The translations under genes and the position numbers were made by a program. From Apostichopus japonicus (Eukaryota; Echinodermata; Holothuroidea; Aspidochirotida; Stichopodidae): a stretch of 64,000 nucleotides of DNA. A model generated the notes under the pieces. The model had not been told where the DNA came from. It did no database searches and worked only from the letters and a program-made list of their open reading frames with translations. This document shows positions 46,712 through 60,106 of the stretch, one piece after another (position 1 is the first letter of the stretch; each line of letters opens with the position of its first letter). The stretch lies in contig NC_092570.1 in the NCBI RefSeq assembly GCF_037975245.1, positions 7,813,001 through 7,877,000 on the forward strand, given 5' to 3'.

Positions 46712-49700
46712 CATATAGGAGAGGTTGCCCTTGTGAGATTTCAATGACAAGTGTTTTAGCCAGTGAGAGAATCCTGCTGCAGTAATTGAAGTAGTGTCTC
46801 GAAGGCACTGGCAAAAGAAAAATATCAGTTGTGTGAGCAATGGCAAACGTACTGTACTTGTCTAAGTGACATTGCAATTTGTTCAGGGTTCTGTTTTATG
46901 CATTACTCATTGATATATATGCCTCCAGTCTGTATACTATTGAGAATTGGAAGGGGCCAGATCAGGGCTGTAAGGGGGAGGTGAGGGGGGGGGATTGGTT
47001 GATGAGTTGGACTTTGTTCCAAAATGGCTCACATTTTATAACCCTTTTATTATTGTAACAAAATTTCTCGTAGGGGTGGAATACTCCTCCCCTTATACCC
47101 CTCCCCATGATGGATATCTGTTAACCTCCCCCCCCCCCACCCAAAAAAGTAAATAATAAAACTCTGGTTATGAGCCTGGTTCAGAGGGATGGAGGTATAG
47201 GAAACAGGTAGTCTCCTCATCACAGGTGGATGTTACCCTGGAAGGTAGTTAGTAGTGAAAGTTAAAAGTCCTTTTGCAATATCTAGGAATGAATCTGAAA
47301 GCCATCAAGTTGTTCCTATTTAAATGATAATTTATGAAATAAAAACAAACCAAAAGAGAAACTGTACATTGAACCTCTCGATAATCAAGTGGAAATGGCT
47401 TGTGCCTCTATTGTGACCATTGTCTAATATACAACAGACAGAAGTGACTTTATAGGTAGCCAGCCTTGCTAGAGGAAACCTTGAATCAGTAAGCTTTCAA
47501 GCATACAGAGAGTTAATAAAATCACACAGAGTCAACATAGACAGACTATAGAGTCCCTGGCAAGTTATGCCTGACCTCTCTCATAAGGTGGCCAGAGACT
47601 AGCTTTCTTCCATCAATTGAGAAGAATTTGAATTACCTTGCTAGTTTACATCAAGCTCTTTCTTCACCTAGCAAAGCAACCGTTTTTTAGTGACCAAAGT
47701 GTACATATACCAGGTGATGTTTACAAGCTTAAGGGTAGGGTGTTGCCCTTGAATTTGTATTTGGCTTATAGAGCTAATGAGGTCCTGCCACTAAAAAAGT
47801 ATCGGACAAGGCCTGGTAAACATCCGTTGAAAGTGAGGATGGAGTTATCTTAAAGGGAACAACACTCCTACATCACACTCCGGACTGTAACTGATGGAAA
47901 GTATAGAAGTTACTTTCTGTGGATCAGAGGAGGAAGTAAACTCAATCTCATTTTTGTGGAATTTATTTCAATGTTGCTTTAATTGTACCTTGCTTTCATC
48001 GTTGTTGACAGTACTCTCTATATTTGCTATCTGACATTTCACCACCTGTCTCCTAACCTGTTTTTCAGAGTGTCTTTTTGATGAAGGAAGTAAGCAAATT
48101 TTGCAAATCTTTGTAATGCCAAGCATTGCACAAAAATTGTTTGGTTTTATGATACTGTACATGGTTTCCATTGAAAGGATTTGACTTATTTGAAGCCAAA
48201 AGACTTATTGTATATCAAAAAAGAGAATAAAGGAATGAGAAAAGTGTTTCCGTTTTGTTACAAAGTTAAATAGATGGTGTTGAATGGTAGAAATGTCTAG
48301 AAAGTTTAAAATACTCACTTAAATCATCCTCTGTGCGGAAATGTAAAATTGATCTAAAGTTACTTTATAAAGGTGTTGGAGACAAATTTTACCTGTAGCT
48401 TACAGTAACTAAATATGCTGAATATATGACTCAGTGTTAATGCAAAGGTTTTGTACAACAAACTACGGAAGTCTAAATTCCACAGTGAAGAGCATTTAGT
48501 TTGTATAATTGTTTAAACTTAACCAAATTTGTTTTAGTAGACAAAGAAGATACTTCACATGAACGAAAGTCGTCAGTGATATATTTATCAATTCTGTACA
48601 TGCTAAACTGTGGTGAATCAATTACAACAGTGGATGGTGTGCAAACGGGTATAGTAAAAATTTTATGTCAATAGCGAACATCATCTGAGCATGTTATTGT
48701 TAGTTGGATATTTGGTTTTAACAGAATGGTTTTGTTTTTTGGAAGAACATATTTGAATTTATCGTCAATCGGAAAAGCTGTTCATGTTTATTTGAATATC
48801 TGGTTAATGATCTCGCCGAGTGTTTGTTCGACATAAATATTGCTCATCAGACATTGCAAGCCTACTGGCCGTCGAATCGATCCCTCTCGACAGCTGCTCT
48901 TTAAAAAGGGAATCCAGACACATCTTTCATTGTGTTGTAAATTCAGTACTGCTCTCAGTATTTTACCTCCATGGTATTTATAACCTCTTGAGGTACCAAC
49001 ACAGGACAAGCCTCGAAAAGCATTCAGTCGTAAAATTTTCTTCTGCTTCCTCTTTCTCTCAACGATAAGTATTCATGCGTGGAAGAGGATAGCACTTGAG
49101 GCTGGACATAGTTTTGGTGGTTTAGAGTAGTTACCTTTTCAGCATTACATTGGAGTAGAGAGCTCTCACTCTATGGGAATAATCCAGTGGTAGTTTACTT
49201 GTATACACCCTGTGATACTGGAGTCTGGTCCATGTTCAATACAATATCAGTAGGTAAAATTATTGCCATTAGTTTATTAAAACGTGCTGGATGTTTATAC
49301 AAGATGGACAGCTAGTCAGTTGTTTTACACCTGAGTGGAGATTGAAAACATTCAAAGAGAATGGATAGAACTGGAGTAAAGTCCGAGGAGAGGAAAAGAT
49401 CCAAGACTGGTAGAAATGGGGTCGTCTCTGTGGTCCTAGAGGTGAGGTGAAAATATCCACTGGTTGAAATCTGTTTCACAATATATCATTTTAATACAGT
49501 GCTGCAGCCCACTCGTACCGATAATTTGTGTATGAGAAAATTGTAAAAATGGTACACAAATATACTATTTCCTGTTACAGTAAAAATAGCAGAAATGATC
49601 ATTAAGTAAGCTTAAAACAGCTGTATACCTTCTAGTTTTCTTGATGTCAATCCAGGTATTTCTAGTTTCTGATGAATTTTGATAGTCTGTTAAATTTGGT

Positions 49701-50089
49701 ACCCAGCTGCTGTGTAACAGCATAAGATTTCGAAAGGCTGACTAAGTTTTGTAAAGTTTTTGGTGACTTTATCATGTTGGAAACATTTGGGGCAACATCT
49801 AGGTATGTGCTTGTGAAGTGTGATTTAACGTTCTTGTTTACGACTCGTGGGGGAGCGGAATTCAACAGAAGCTGTAGATTATAAAAGCATTCTATTTATA
49901 AACCTGCTTTCAAAGCCAAAGGGATAGTGTTTCTATTTCATGATGTCTCAATGCTTTTACTGGTTTAAGCCAGAATGACTTGGATGAAACCTTTTGTCCA
50001 ACTTGAAATAAGTCTAATCATGTTTGTGAAAACATGGCATAGCAGTACGTCCACAATGTGTAAATTTTATTTATTGATATATTTTGCAA
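46709..50089 (+). other. Intron-like sequence
   Basis: G-run at 46986-46993 and C-run at 47128-47137. The plus frame 47638-47853 and the opposed frames at 48788-49068 match nothing known. Confidence 0.35.
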
Positions 50090-50241
50090 TCATTCATTCA
50101 TTCATTCATTCATTCATTCATTCATTCATTCATTCATTCATTCATTCATTCATTCATTCATTCATTCATTCATTCATTCATTCATTCATTCATTCATTCA
50201 TTCATTCATTCATTCATTCATTCATTCATTCATTCATTCAT
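50090..50241. repeat. (ATTC)n tetranucleotide microsatellite
   Basis: About 38 perfect copies without interruption. It produces an artificial Ser-Phe-Ile-His repeat in one frame. It is followed by an AATAAGACTTAAAAT-type short repeat at about 50270-50455. Confidence 0.97.
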
Positions 50242-50455
50242 AAAGGACTAGAAATAAAAAGCACTAAGACTTAAAATAATAAGACTTAATATAATAACGT
50301 TGAATGAGTCATATCACCACTGATTCTGTTATTTTTCAGTCAAGATTAAACTTCTTTAAATAATAAGAAATGACTTTAAAAATAATAATAACTTAAAATA
50401 ATAAGACGTAAAATAATAAGACTTAAAATAATAAGACTTAAAATAATAAGAACTA

Positions 50456-52910
50456 GTACTTGTCATTCAGCCTCTGAAGAAGATCCTGCTAGGATGGAAA
50501 TGTCAGGCCCTCTGACTTTTACACATTAAACTAATAAGAACAGAATGCATTGTATTATACCCCAATCTAGTCCTGTCATTGACCTTGTATGATACTGTAC
50601 ATACATAGGTCTGTGGCCTAACTACATGGACACATGTGTAATGAATTTGTTATGATGATTGGTCATCCCTGTCAACTTAAATTACATGTAAAATTCATGC
50701 CTAATCTATCAAAACTTCACGCAGTAGTGTGCCTGGCCCTGAAATAGAGGAAACCAGTGTATTAATAACGGTTTATATATCCTCTTTGAGTTACAGTAGA
50801 TCCAAGTATCTCTAAGGCCCCCCTCCCCCCTTCCCCAAGGGAAAAGTAGCAAGAATCACCAGTGTAGTCTTTCTTTGTGTGTGGAATGGTTTATGCGTTT
50901 GACTGGCCAGAGCTGAATATTCGTTGAATATTGATAGATATGACATATTCATTGGTTGAACTTAATATCTCAATCATTGTTTTGTGGGGGTCAATATTTT
51001 GGAGTAGATTTCTGACAGTATCTGCTTCCTTCTGACTATGTTATACAGACATCTGTGAAGACAGTGAATTTTTACACTTCTGTGATAACTTGATTGCAAT
51101 CAAATTGTAAACTATAGATTTGCTATCTATTGGAAGATGTGCTACCAATTGAGATTTGATCAGCTCTCGTAGAAGTGTTGCTTGCGGTAACTAAACATAG
51201 TTTGTTGTTTGCACAAGCGCAAGCTCTTTATGTCGTATGCATGGACCACATCTCTTGCAGCTAATGATACATTGCAATTGAAGCATGCATGTATACTTCT
51301 GGAATTTGACCCAGGTAGAACTAATTGGTAAGGAAATCAGTATTACCCAACACACTCGGAGACCAGGAGGCTAGTTGCTTTAGAAATGCCATTCTGCCAA
51401 GCGATCTCCTAATGTCATTTACGCCGCAGATTAACTCATGGCAGGGCTCGGGCTCTATAATTATATCTTCATTCCTTACGAAGAAATGCTGCCCATAATC
51501 CTTACGTCGGCTTAAATTTCTCCTATGACTTTTTTTTTTCTTTTTCTGTTGCTGTTATTCGATTCATATATTGTGATACAAAAGGATTTAGAAGGACTTC
51601 CGTTTTCTGTTAAATTTTTGCCGTGGGCTGTAGTTTAGCCCAGTTAGAAGGAATGAGAAAAGACTGTTGTACTGTACTACTCGAGAGAAACTTCTGGTAA
51701 ATAAACTAGAAAGAATGAAATTATAAGTATTAGGATCTTTGAAGGTACAGTATAGCTGCATGGCTCTATTTTTTTGAGATTTGAAAATTCTAATAATATG
51801 ACTGATTTCACTGAAATCAATTTACAATAAATTTTCATATCGGGGGGGGATAACAAAATAACAATAATTAGAAGTATTAGAATCTTTGAAGGTAAAGCTG
51901 CATGGCTAGTTTTGGAGATTGAAAATTCTAATAATATGACTGATTCACTGAAATTAATTTACAATAAATTTTCATATTGGGGGGGGGGGTAACAAAATAT
52001 CAGAGTTTAAACCACTCATGAAACAAGTTCTCACAAAGAACAGATAGAAAACATCAAAGAAAAAAATAAAGATGACTTTGATGAATATTCAGTATGTGAC
52101 ATCAGAAATTATTTTACAGTATTACAGATGAATGGAATAGATTTGCATTTTTAATATCTCAGCAACATTGCGCACCTGAAAAGATGAGGCCTGTGCCATG
52201 GGGCTTTTCTCTACATTTATCTGTATAATATATAGTGCATATCAACCTGAGACATTACAAATTGTTTAAAGGCTGCAGATGTGACTTAGTCCGATGAATG
52301 GACTGAATTCAAGGTTCTCGATTGAGGACGTGTCTTTTAATAACCTGCAATAAATCTCCATGCTAACATACATAGTTACCTTTTCCTAGACCAGAGGTGA
52401 AGAAGCTACTCTCACTGAGCAGTGAAACTATTTCAAACAAACATGAATAGCATATGTTGCTCTCACTTTTTCATGTGTTTCATTTAATAGGAGGATAAAT
52501 TTATGGAAAGAAACTTCTTGGTAAATTCCATTCAACTCCATTTAACCATTGACCTGAATGGCAAGTTTGTTGCCATGGATACATATATATTGCTGTCTTT
52601 ATTAATTACTATTCAAAATGTGCCATAAACAAACCCATGATCATGTTTGTTCAAGACTTCGAAAAAAGTTTGTAAAGTTAACAGGGCCATTTGTTTTTTT
52701 AACAAATGCCTAAAGGCTTTTCTTTCTGATAAACAACATCGTTTGGATATGAAAAAAATAAAACGAAGAGCTTGGAAAAAAGAAAAAAAAAAAAGAATAC
52801 ATGTTCAAATTTGTTATAACGGTCTGTATCCAATATCCCTCTACACCTGCTCCACACAGACAAATCTTAATAAATAAATTTCAAAACTGTAACAAGATGA
52901 GAAGAAATTT
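50456..52910 (+). other. Intron-like sequence with a 145-bp tandem duplication
   Basis: 51726-51870 and 51871-52000 are two copies sharing AGTATTAG(G/A)ATCTTTGAAG, AAAATTCTAATAATATGACT, ACAATAAATTTTCATAT and a G-run. The copies differ by small indels. No exon recognised. Confidence 0.5.
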
Positions 52911-55900
52911 ATGAAATTTAATCCACCTAGCTTCTCTTTGAGGAGCCAAACTATTTCTTTTTTTTTATTTTGTCACGTTCCAGGTGAAGACTTAGGCGAG
53001 GCTATATCCGTCCTTGCTTTGCAATGTCTCGATATGTCTCAAACATCTCCCAAAGCTTTTTATCCTGATTTAGTTTTGCCGTACGGTCGTATTACAAACA
53101 GAGGCAGATGTGGTTCTGGTTTTTTAATGGCAGATGTTAAAAAACCCTCCAAGTGTTGTCTTTGATGGCAGGCATCAGAAAAATAACTTTAGGATTCTCT
53201 AAGCGTAAGATAAGAAAGGAGTGCGTTTTATTCCCGTCCATGCCACGACGACGAGGCAAACATTGCTACGCTTTTAGGAAAATCGTGCCATACTGTTCAA
53301 TGATGTTTACATTGACTTTTATAAAAACATTGTTGTAAAAAGACTTGCTTTCTGGAAACAGGGCTTGAAGTTTGTTACCCTACCAGACTACCAGTACAAC
53401 TAACAAATATGTTTTTTTGCTGTATGTGAGATCCATTGCTTTTACTTATATCTTAACATCACCAGGGGTATTGCCACGGTCAGACGGGAGGGGTGGGGGA
53501 GAGGAGTTTGAGGGGAAAAGGAGAGTGATATATGTGAGTTTGGAAAAAGGTCCTGCTTTGAATATATGTAGGTTTTATGTGAATTTTCTTTAGAGAAGAG
53601 TTAAGCATACTTCACAGTTATTTATGGTACAGAGTAAGTCTTTCTCACCGTAAGGAATCTGATATTGAAGTAGAACGAAAGAAAATGGATGATTGTCATT
53701 CTGGGGAAGGATACATACCAGGATCATGAAAATGGAAGTTGTAGTAATTAAATTTGAATTTCAAGTGGAAATTTTTGACAAAGAAAGAACTTTCTTGTAG
53801 CACTCTAGTTTTGCAGCTACTATGAATCAGAAAACAAAAGCTGTGACCAGGAAGATCTGTAGATTGCTGACTATTTTTATAGAGACTATGAATCAGAAAA
53901 GGAAGAAAAACTGTGACCAGGAAAGATCTGTAACATTTACTTATATACCACCAGATACTTAAATAGTCTGAGTATAGTTGATACAGGTCTTTAGTGTAAG
54001 TATCACAGCAAAGTATTTCATTTAACATGGTTTAATCATAATAATAATAGTCTTGTAAATCCAGTGCTGTACTAAAGCCAAAACATACAATACAGTACAT
54101 ACAGTATTGAACACCACTAACAGTATGTTTCTCACTACCTCTGCAATATTAATTTCTATTTCTCTGTCAGCATAGTCTTATATGGATAATCCCTTGAGGT
54201 ACATTGTATCCTACATCTAGTATGAGTAGTATCACTAGAACATTCACTTTCTCCTGATCATTCTAAATACCATCATTATTTCCTCCTCGCCAGAGCGGGC
54301 TTTTACCTGTGGTAGATTAGTCTCTGCTGCACTGACCGCATATCACATTCCTCATACATGTTCTACTAAATTACTATCCCTGAAGCATTTGTGGTAATTA
54401 CTCATGTCTACTAATGGGTTGCCTGAGCTACTATACAGATGTCTTCTATGTACTGATTAATGTCGGTCATGTGGTTTCATAAGACTTACCCAACATATAT
54501 GCCAAGTGCTACTGTATGATGTGTGATATTGTTAGACATTGGGGGCCTGGTTTCATGAACTCACCTCAGGTTATAATGCCAACTATGATGTCATCAGGAT
54601 GTCATATGCACTGTGAGGATTGAACTCACCTCAGGTTATATGCCAACTATGATGTCATCAGGATATCATAGGTACTGGGTGATGTATTAGATTGTTGGTT
54701 TCATGAACTTGCCTCAAGTCTCCCCACCCTTTCAGAATCCATGCTCAGAAGAAATGGAATTAATTTTAAAAATATAAACTTAAAATCTATCACCTTTTGT
54801 TGTCCATTTTTGACAAAGTGCTGCAAACTGTAGATATTTTTTTACCTCTTTGAAACGTTTCCATGACTACCCACTTTTGGGTCATGGAACACAGTATGCT
54901 ATAAGAGATACATGGTAAATTTTATTATTTAAATTTATTAAAATTTATGCCAAGTATGTTGTCATCAGGATGTCATATCTGTGGGAGACCAATTGATAAG
55001 AAAAATAAACAGCTGCATGCGTTATCAGCACCATATTTTGCTCTTGATTCAACATATAAATTTCATGCAGTTATTCCACTAATTGTTATCTGTCTCCACT
55101 CAATTCGTATACTATCCCATCTATCTAAAGTCTACAATAGAAAAGTCCTGATTTTGGGGATTAATTTCCCAAGACACCACCCCTTCCAGAAGACTTCTTG
55201 GCATTCTTCCGTGCATTGTTCTGTGTGTGTACACTAAGATTAAATTAGGAAGACATTTCGTACACCTTACTGCTTGCATCGTTGTGAATAAGGAAATCAA
55301 TTTGATCTTCATCAAACATAATTAAAGACTGCTTTGTGGACAAACGAAAAGTTACGAGTTTGCGTAGAATGTTGCTAATGAGATCTAAGTGGTCATTAAA
55401 TGAAAGAGAAGAGGTCTCAGGGTAAATTAGGAGAGAAAATCGGTAGACAAACAAGATTTTGTTGTGGAGCTGACCTCTAGTTATAGGTTTTCCATCGATA
55501 TTCCAAAGCAGACTGTCACATGACCAGTGTACCACATTTGTCTGAATTCATGTCTATTGTCCAGTTCTTTACCGAGCAATAAGTGGCCTTTTTTTTTTGC
55601 ATGATTATCTATAATACATATTGATCAACCAAACAGTTCACATTTCTGTTTCATATCTGTTTAACAAAAAATGCCTTTCTTTAATCATATTTCTATGATC
55701 TAATGTTGTTAGATTATGTAAATAGTCTTTGAGGAGAGAGCTAGTGATAGGTGTTAACAAATCAGTGATATCACCATGATGGTGAGGAAACTAAAGGGGA
55801 GGGGGGGGGTGGAGATATTGGATGTTCCATCTATCGATTGTATGTCAAGATGAGAACTAGAAAAGAGGGGGGTGGGGTGGGAGGGGAATGTCAAATTAAA

Positions 55901-56344
55901 TCTTTCGCACAGGTGAAACTCTCTTCTCACCAAACTATTACAACAACATACAGAACGTATACTTTTCTTTTGTATATAACCTACATTACAAAGTCATTAA
56001 GGTTAAAGTCAGTTTGAGCAGACAGGATAATTCATATCTTGGTGATGAATGCTCACAAAACATCAGTGATCAGTTAAAAGTTTTCAGAAATTCATCACAG
56101 ACTGTTTTGGTATGATTGATTGTTTATATTACTGGTAAGCCTGTCAAACCTGAATAATTCATTCATCAACTTTTTTTTCTATTTTTTTATGTCGGGAAAA
56201 GAAAATGAGTATAAAAGCAAACAACACAACAAGCTGCAGTAGATGAGTGATTGGCACAATGGAATTGCTAATTTCATCTCCATCATGGTTTCTAAACATT
56301 TTTATCTAAACTGTGTGGTTTAGTAGTACAACTTTCTCATAATT
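52911..56344 (+). other. Intron-like sequence, unassigned open frames
   Basis: Adjacent plus frames 52911-53165 and 53153-53338 have a more gene-like composition than their surroundings but no recognised domain. The minus frame 55245-55535 likewise. Local duplications lie at 53818-53935 (TATGAATCAGAAAA and CTGTGACCAGGAA strings twice) and 54555-54680 (ACTCACCTCAGGTTATA and CTATGATGTCATCAGGAT twice, with a third trace near 54946). Confidence 0.35.
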
Positions 56345-56765
56345 TGGTATCTATCTAACATTGGTATCCAGGCTCCCAATGTCCACACATTCCTATATCT
56401 GGTATATATATGTAACCATTACCATATAATTCAGTATCTGTCTATAACAGTGGTGACCCTCCCTAGTCCACACATGCCTATCTGGTGTACTTATACCATT
56501 ATCATAGAATTTGGTATCTAGTGGTGGCCATCCCATTGGTATCCAGGTTTCCAATATCCACACATTCCTATATCTAGTATATATGTAACCATTACCATAT
56601 AATTCAATATCTGTCTATAACAGTGGTGACCCTCCCAAGTCCACACATGCCTATCTGGTGTACTTATACAATTATCATAGAATTGGGTATTCACTGGTAG
56701 CCATCCCAAGTCCGCTTTCCTTACCTGGTAAAACTAACATAATTATCATATAATATGGTATCTAT
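56345..56765. repeat. ~170-bp tandem duplication
   Basis: Two full units and a partial third. Shared strings include ATTGGTATCCAGG, GTAACCATTACCATATAATT, CTGTCTATAACAGTGGTGAC and CACACATGCCTATCTGGTGT. Confidence 0.8.
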
Positions 56766-57270
56766 CTATCTTGTGCTTGGTGACATACCTCCCCTCTTCC
56801 TGTGCAAGATATTGCATTGAACCATTGCCAATAAAGAACATTGTCAATGTAAACCAATGTAAATAAACGACCATGCATCCCAGCTATGGAACTGAATTTA
56901 CTGTAAATCTTGTTTTAGCTTTTTAACAAAGTAGCGTACATTACGTGGTGTCTCTTTAATTCCTTGAATGTTGATACAACCTAGATTATACCTGCCTTTA
57001 AATACATCGTTAGATTGGTTAATCCCGATTTAAAAACAAGGAAGATCTACACATTACAATAATACCAGCTTGTTCTGCTTGGTAAAACAAATTCCTGCAG
57101 TAGAATTGCTACGTTGTAATCCTACTGAGTAGAGGCTTTAATCCCACTCAGGAAGTCTACGGTATTAAAATTGGTTGGTTGTACACTCACTCTATTGTCA
57201 TTGGCATGTTGTTATTATTGTGGTGTCCTGTATTATTCCAAATCTAGACTATAACAAAATTAAGTGCACA

Positions 57271-57577
57271 TAATAATAATATTCCACTTTTATATAGCGC
57301 TTTATACCAGCAATAGGTCTCAAAGCGCTTTATAGACAATATGTTACCCCTGGTCAATGATAACCTGTCCCAGAGACAATTCCTCCAGGCGGCTGCCTTT
57401 ATATACTGCGCCCAATGACAAGTTACCTCACAGTTACCCATTTTACCCCTGGGTGGAGAGAGGCACTTGAGATAAAGCATCTTGCCCAAGGACACAACGT
57501 AATGAACTAGGCTGGAGTCGAACCAGCAATCCTTGGATCACGAGTCCGACACCTTAGCCAATCATCCACCACGCTCT
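57271..57577 (-). mobile_element. tRNA-derived SINE, copy 3
   Basis: Longest of the three copies. Read on the minus strand, it has a tRNA-like head with GGACTCGTGATCC and B box GGTTCGACTCC, then CCTTGGGCAAGATGCTTTAT, then the tail with AAAGCGCTTTGAGACCTATT and GGTATAAAGCGCTATATAAA, ending in an ATTATTATT run. Same orientation as copies 1 and 2. Confidence 0.88.
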
Positions 57578-57704
57578 ACTAAAGAGATAATTCTTAACTC
57601 ACTTCTTTAGTGTATAGTTGTTGTGTGTGTAGAATGAGAGCAATGACTGAAAACAACATGTTAAGTATCCATCCAACCAGTCTTATTTCCATTCAGCATC
57701 TCTA

Positions 57705-58010
57705 AATGAGGTTTTCTTATGAGGTATCTTATAGGAAGATCCCATAAGAGGTATCCCTAATAAGGTATCTTGTTTAAGGTACCTGTCTCTTGAGGTATCT
57801 TATGTGAGGTGTCTCATGTGAGGTATCTTGTGTGACTTATCTTGTGTGACTTATCTTGTGTGACTTATCTTGTGTGACTTATCCTTTATAAAGTATCTCT
57901 TGTGAGGTACCTTTCGTGTGAGGTATCTCGTATTAGGTATCTTGTATTAGGTATCTCATATGAGGTATACCTTACAAGGTATCTTATATGAGGTGTAGAT
58001 CTCTTTAGAT
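57705..58010. repeat. GAGGTATCTT short tandem array
   Basis: 16-18-bp variants such as TGAGGTATCTTATG, TGTGACTTATCTTG (four in a row at about 57832-57895) and TTAGGTATCTTG. Degenerate towards both ends. Confidence 0.85.
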
Positions 58011-58731
58011 GTATCTCACTTGTGTGGTATCATTTGTTTGCAGCATACTGTATGGGATTCATATGTGTTCTACCTCGGTGGAGACTTCCTGTTTGTGTTA
58101 TCAAGAGAATCCATTCATACTTGTTCACTGTGAGAGTTGTTTCTTAACACAAAAACAGCACAGTTTGACTCTTTCATAGGGTCACCTAACATTGCCCCCA
58201 AAATTGTTCAAAAAAAAAAAAAAATTGCCAAGACTCTATTAACCCTCCCATATCATTTCTCGAAATCGATAACATGCAGATTAGACAATTTAAATATCAT
58301 AGGACAGGAATTATAAGGTTGAATGGCAGATGGTTGGTGACCATTGTTGTCCTTATCTAGCATATTTAAGGGCAGTGGTGGTTCAGCCTTTGGTCCAAAT
58401 TTATTCCAAAACTGTTCCTGAGAAAGCAGAGCAACTGTTATGCTTTGGATCACTGAAAGAAAAACCTTGTTTGCTCACCGGGAACTCTAAATATTGGTTA
58501 TTTAAATTACACATTGAAGAAAAAGAATCAGTCAACTGTATTTTACCATGGCAACAGTTTTTCACTGTTGCCTATTGTCTGTACATAGTCTAGTTTTGTT
58601 CAATGGTTTGCTCAATTGCTAGATATAGGGACTTGCATTGGATTTGCAATGGCAGACTAACTTTTTTCGGAACATTGTAACCGGTTTGGGGTTTTCTGGC
58701 CGATTTTATAATGCCATTTGTTGACTCGATT

Positions 58732-58830
58732 TCACAGGGAATAATCGAGTGTTCAAATTTTGTGTAGCAGTTTTGAAGAATCTGCATTTTGTCTCTTATA
58801 AAACGCTGTGGTTCCTGTGTACAAAAAGGA
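58732..58830. repeat. Dispersed repeat D, copy 1
   Basis: Contains AGGGAATAATCGAGTG, GTTCAAATTTTGTGTAGCAG, TTTTGTCTCTTATAAA and TGGTTCCTGTGTACAAAA. Related to 61970-62090. Confidence 0.55.
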
Positions 58831-60106
58831 CCATAGATGCATCGTTGTACTTGTATCTAGCCATCTGCCCATTTTGCGCCTATAGCATTTTGCACTGCAA
58901 AATACATGGTCAATCATTCGATGGTTCACAAGGTAAACATTTCTCATGCTCAGTAGAACTGGAGTGTGTGGATTGTATTTTAGTTTTGCTCATGTTTTGT
59001 TCTTGTATCAATTATTAAATTGGACCAATTTTGAATCTAAAATGTCACAATCTGTTTTATGGCTTGCGATAAATGTTGTTTCCTGATTATTGTACAATTA
59101 GCTCAGGACACCCTTTCCCTGTATCCACTCCACAGCACCCTTCATTTCCTAGGAACTTACATCAAAATTTCTAAAGTCGGTGTTTTGATTCGGCTCAAAA
59201 AACATTGCCCTAGATTTGAGGAAAAAAAAACTTTTTAAGATGTTTGCTGTGTATCCGACCTGGCGGAAATGAAAGTACATGATGTTCCTACACTTACAAA
59301 GTGTGAGATTTGTGGAGAAAGTCGTTGCATATTACTTAAACATGCTTGTAAATCTAGCTGTGTGCACTATTGGTTTTTGAAGGCGTTTCTACATTGCGCT
59401 TCAGTACTACTTCCTTTCAGGAAGGATTGTACTACGTACATAACCTGAATAGCTTCATTGTATACTGACTGTTGCAGTGTGCCTATATTTACATATCAAG
59501 TACCTTCATTTGGCTATTGTGGTATGATAACTTCCTTTCCTTGGGTTTTTGTTTTTACTTAGTGCAGTCACATGGAAAAAAGAGATACTTTATAGTTATC
59601 AGTGTAACTCAGACTGTCGGGGAATTGGCACGTCTTTCCTGTAAGAGAGAGAGAGAGGTGGAGAGAGAGTCAATGACAGGGAATGCAAAGTTGTTCTTTC
59701 TAATTGGCTATGATAATAATCATTTTAATTCATAAGAAAACTTTTAAAAATCCAAGAATGTCAAAAATTCTTAAGAAAGAAGAAAAAGGAGAGTAAGAAA
59801 GAAAGATAATACCTGATTTTCAGGAAAACAATTGGAAACTTTTGATGAATGTTTGTTTGCTTTACCTTTGCACGTCTTTATATTTGAATATTTTGTGGGA
59901 CAAAAATGTCTGTATTTTGAGGAGTGAATTTAAAAGTGTTTGCTAATGTGAAGGGGGTGTGTGCCAATTTGGAGGAAAAATTAACAATCTATGAAAAGCC
60001 CTTAATATTGCGTATGTAATGTTTTAAGATCTAGAAAAAGGATCAAGCCCATTGATAAAAACATACAGTACATGTCTCTGGGGTATATTATGTACTGTTT
60101 AAGCTG
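58831..60106 (+). other. Intron-like sequence
   Basis: GA simple repeat at 59644-59668 and an AAGAAAG-rich purine tract at 59773-59807. No exon recognised. Confidence 0.35.

Noticed and set aside
49975-50274. Open frame with Ser-Phe-Ile-His repeats
   Set aside because: Translation of the ATTC microsatellite.
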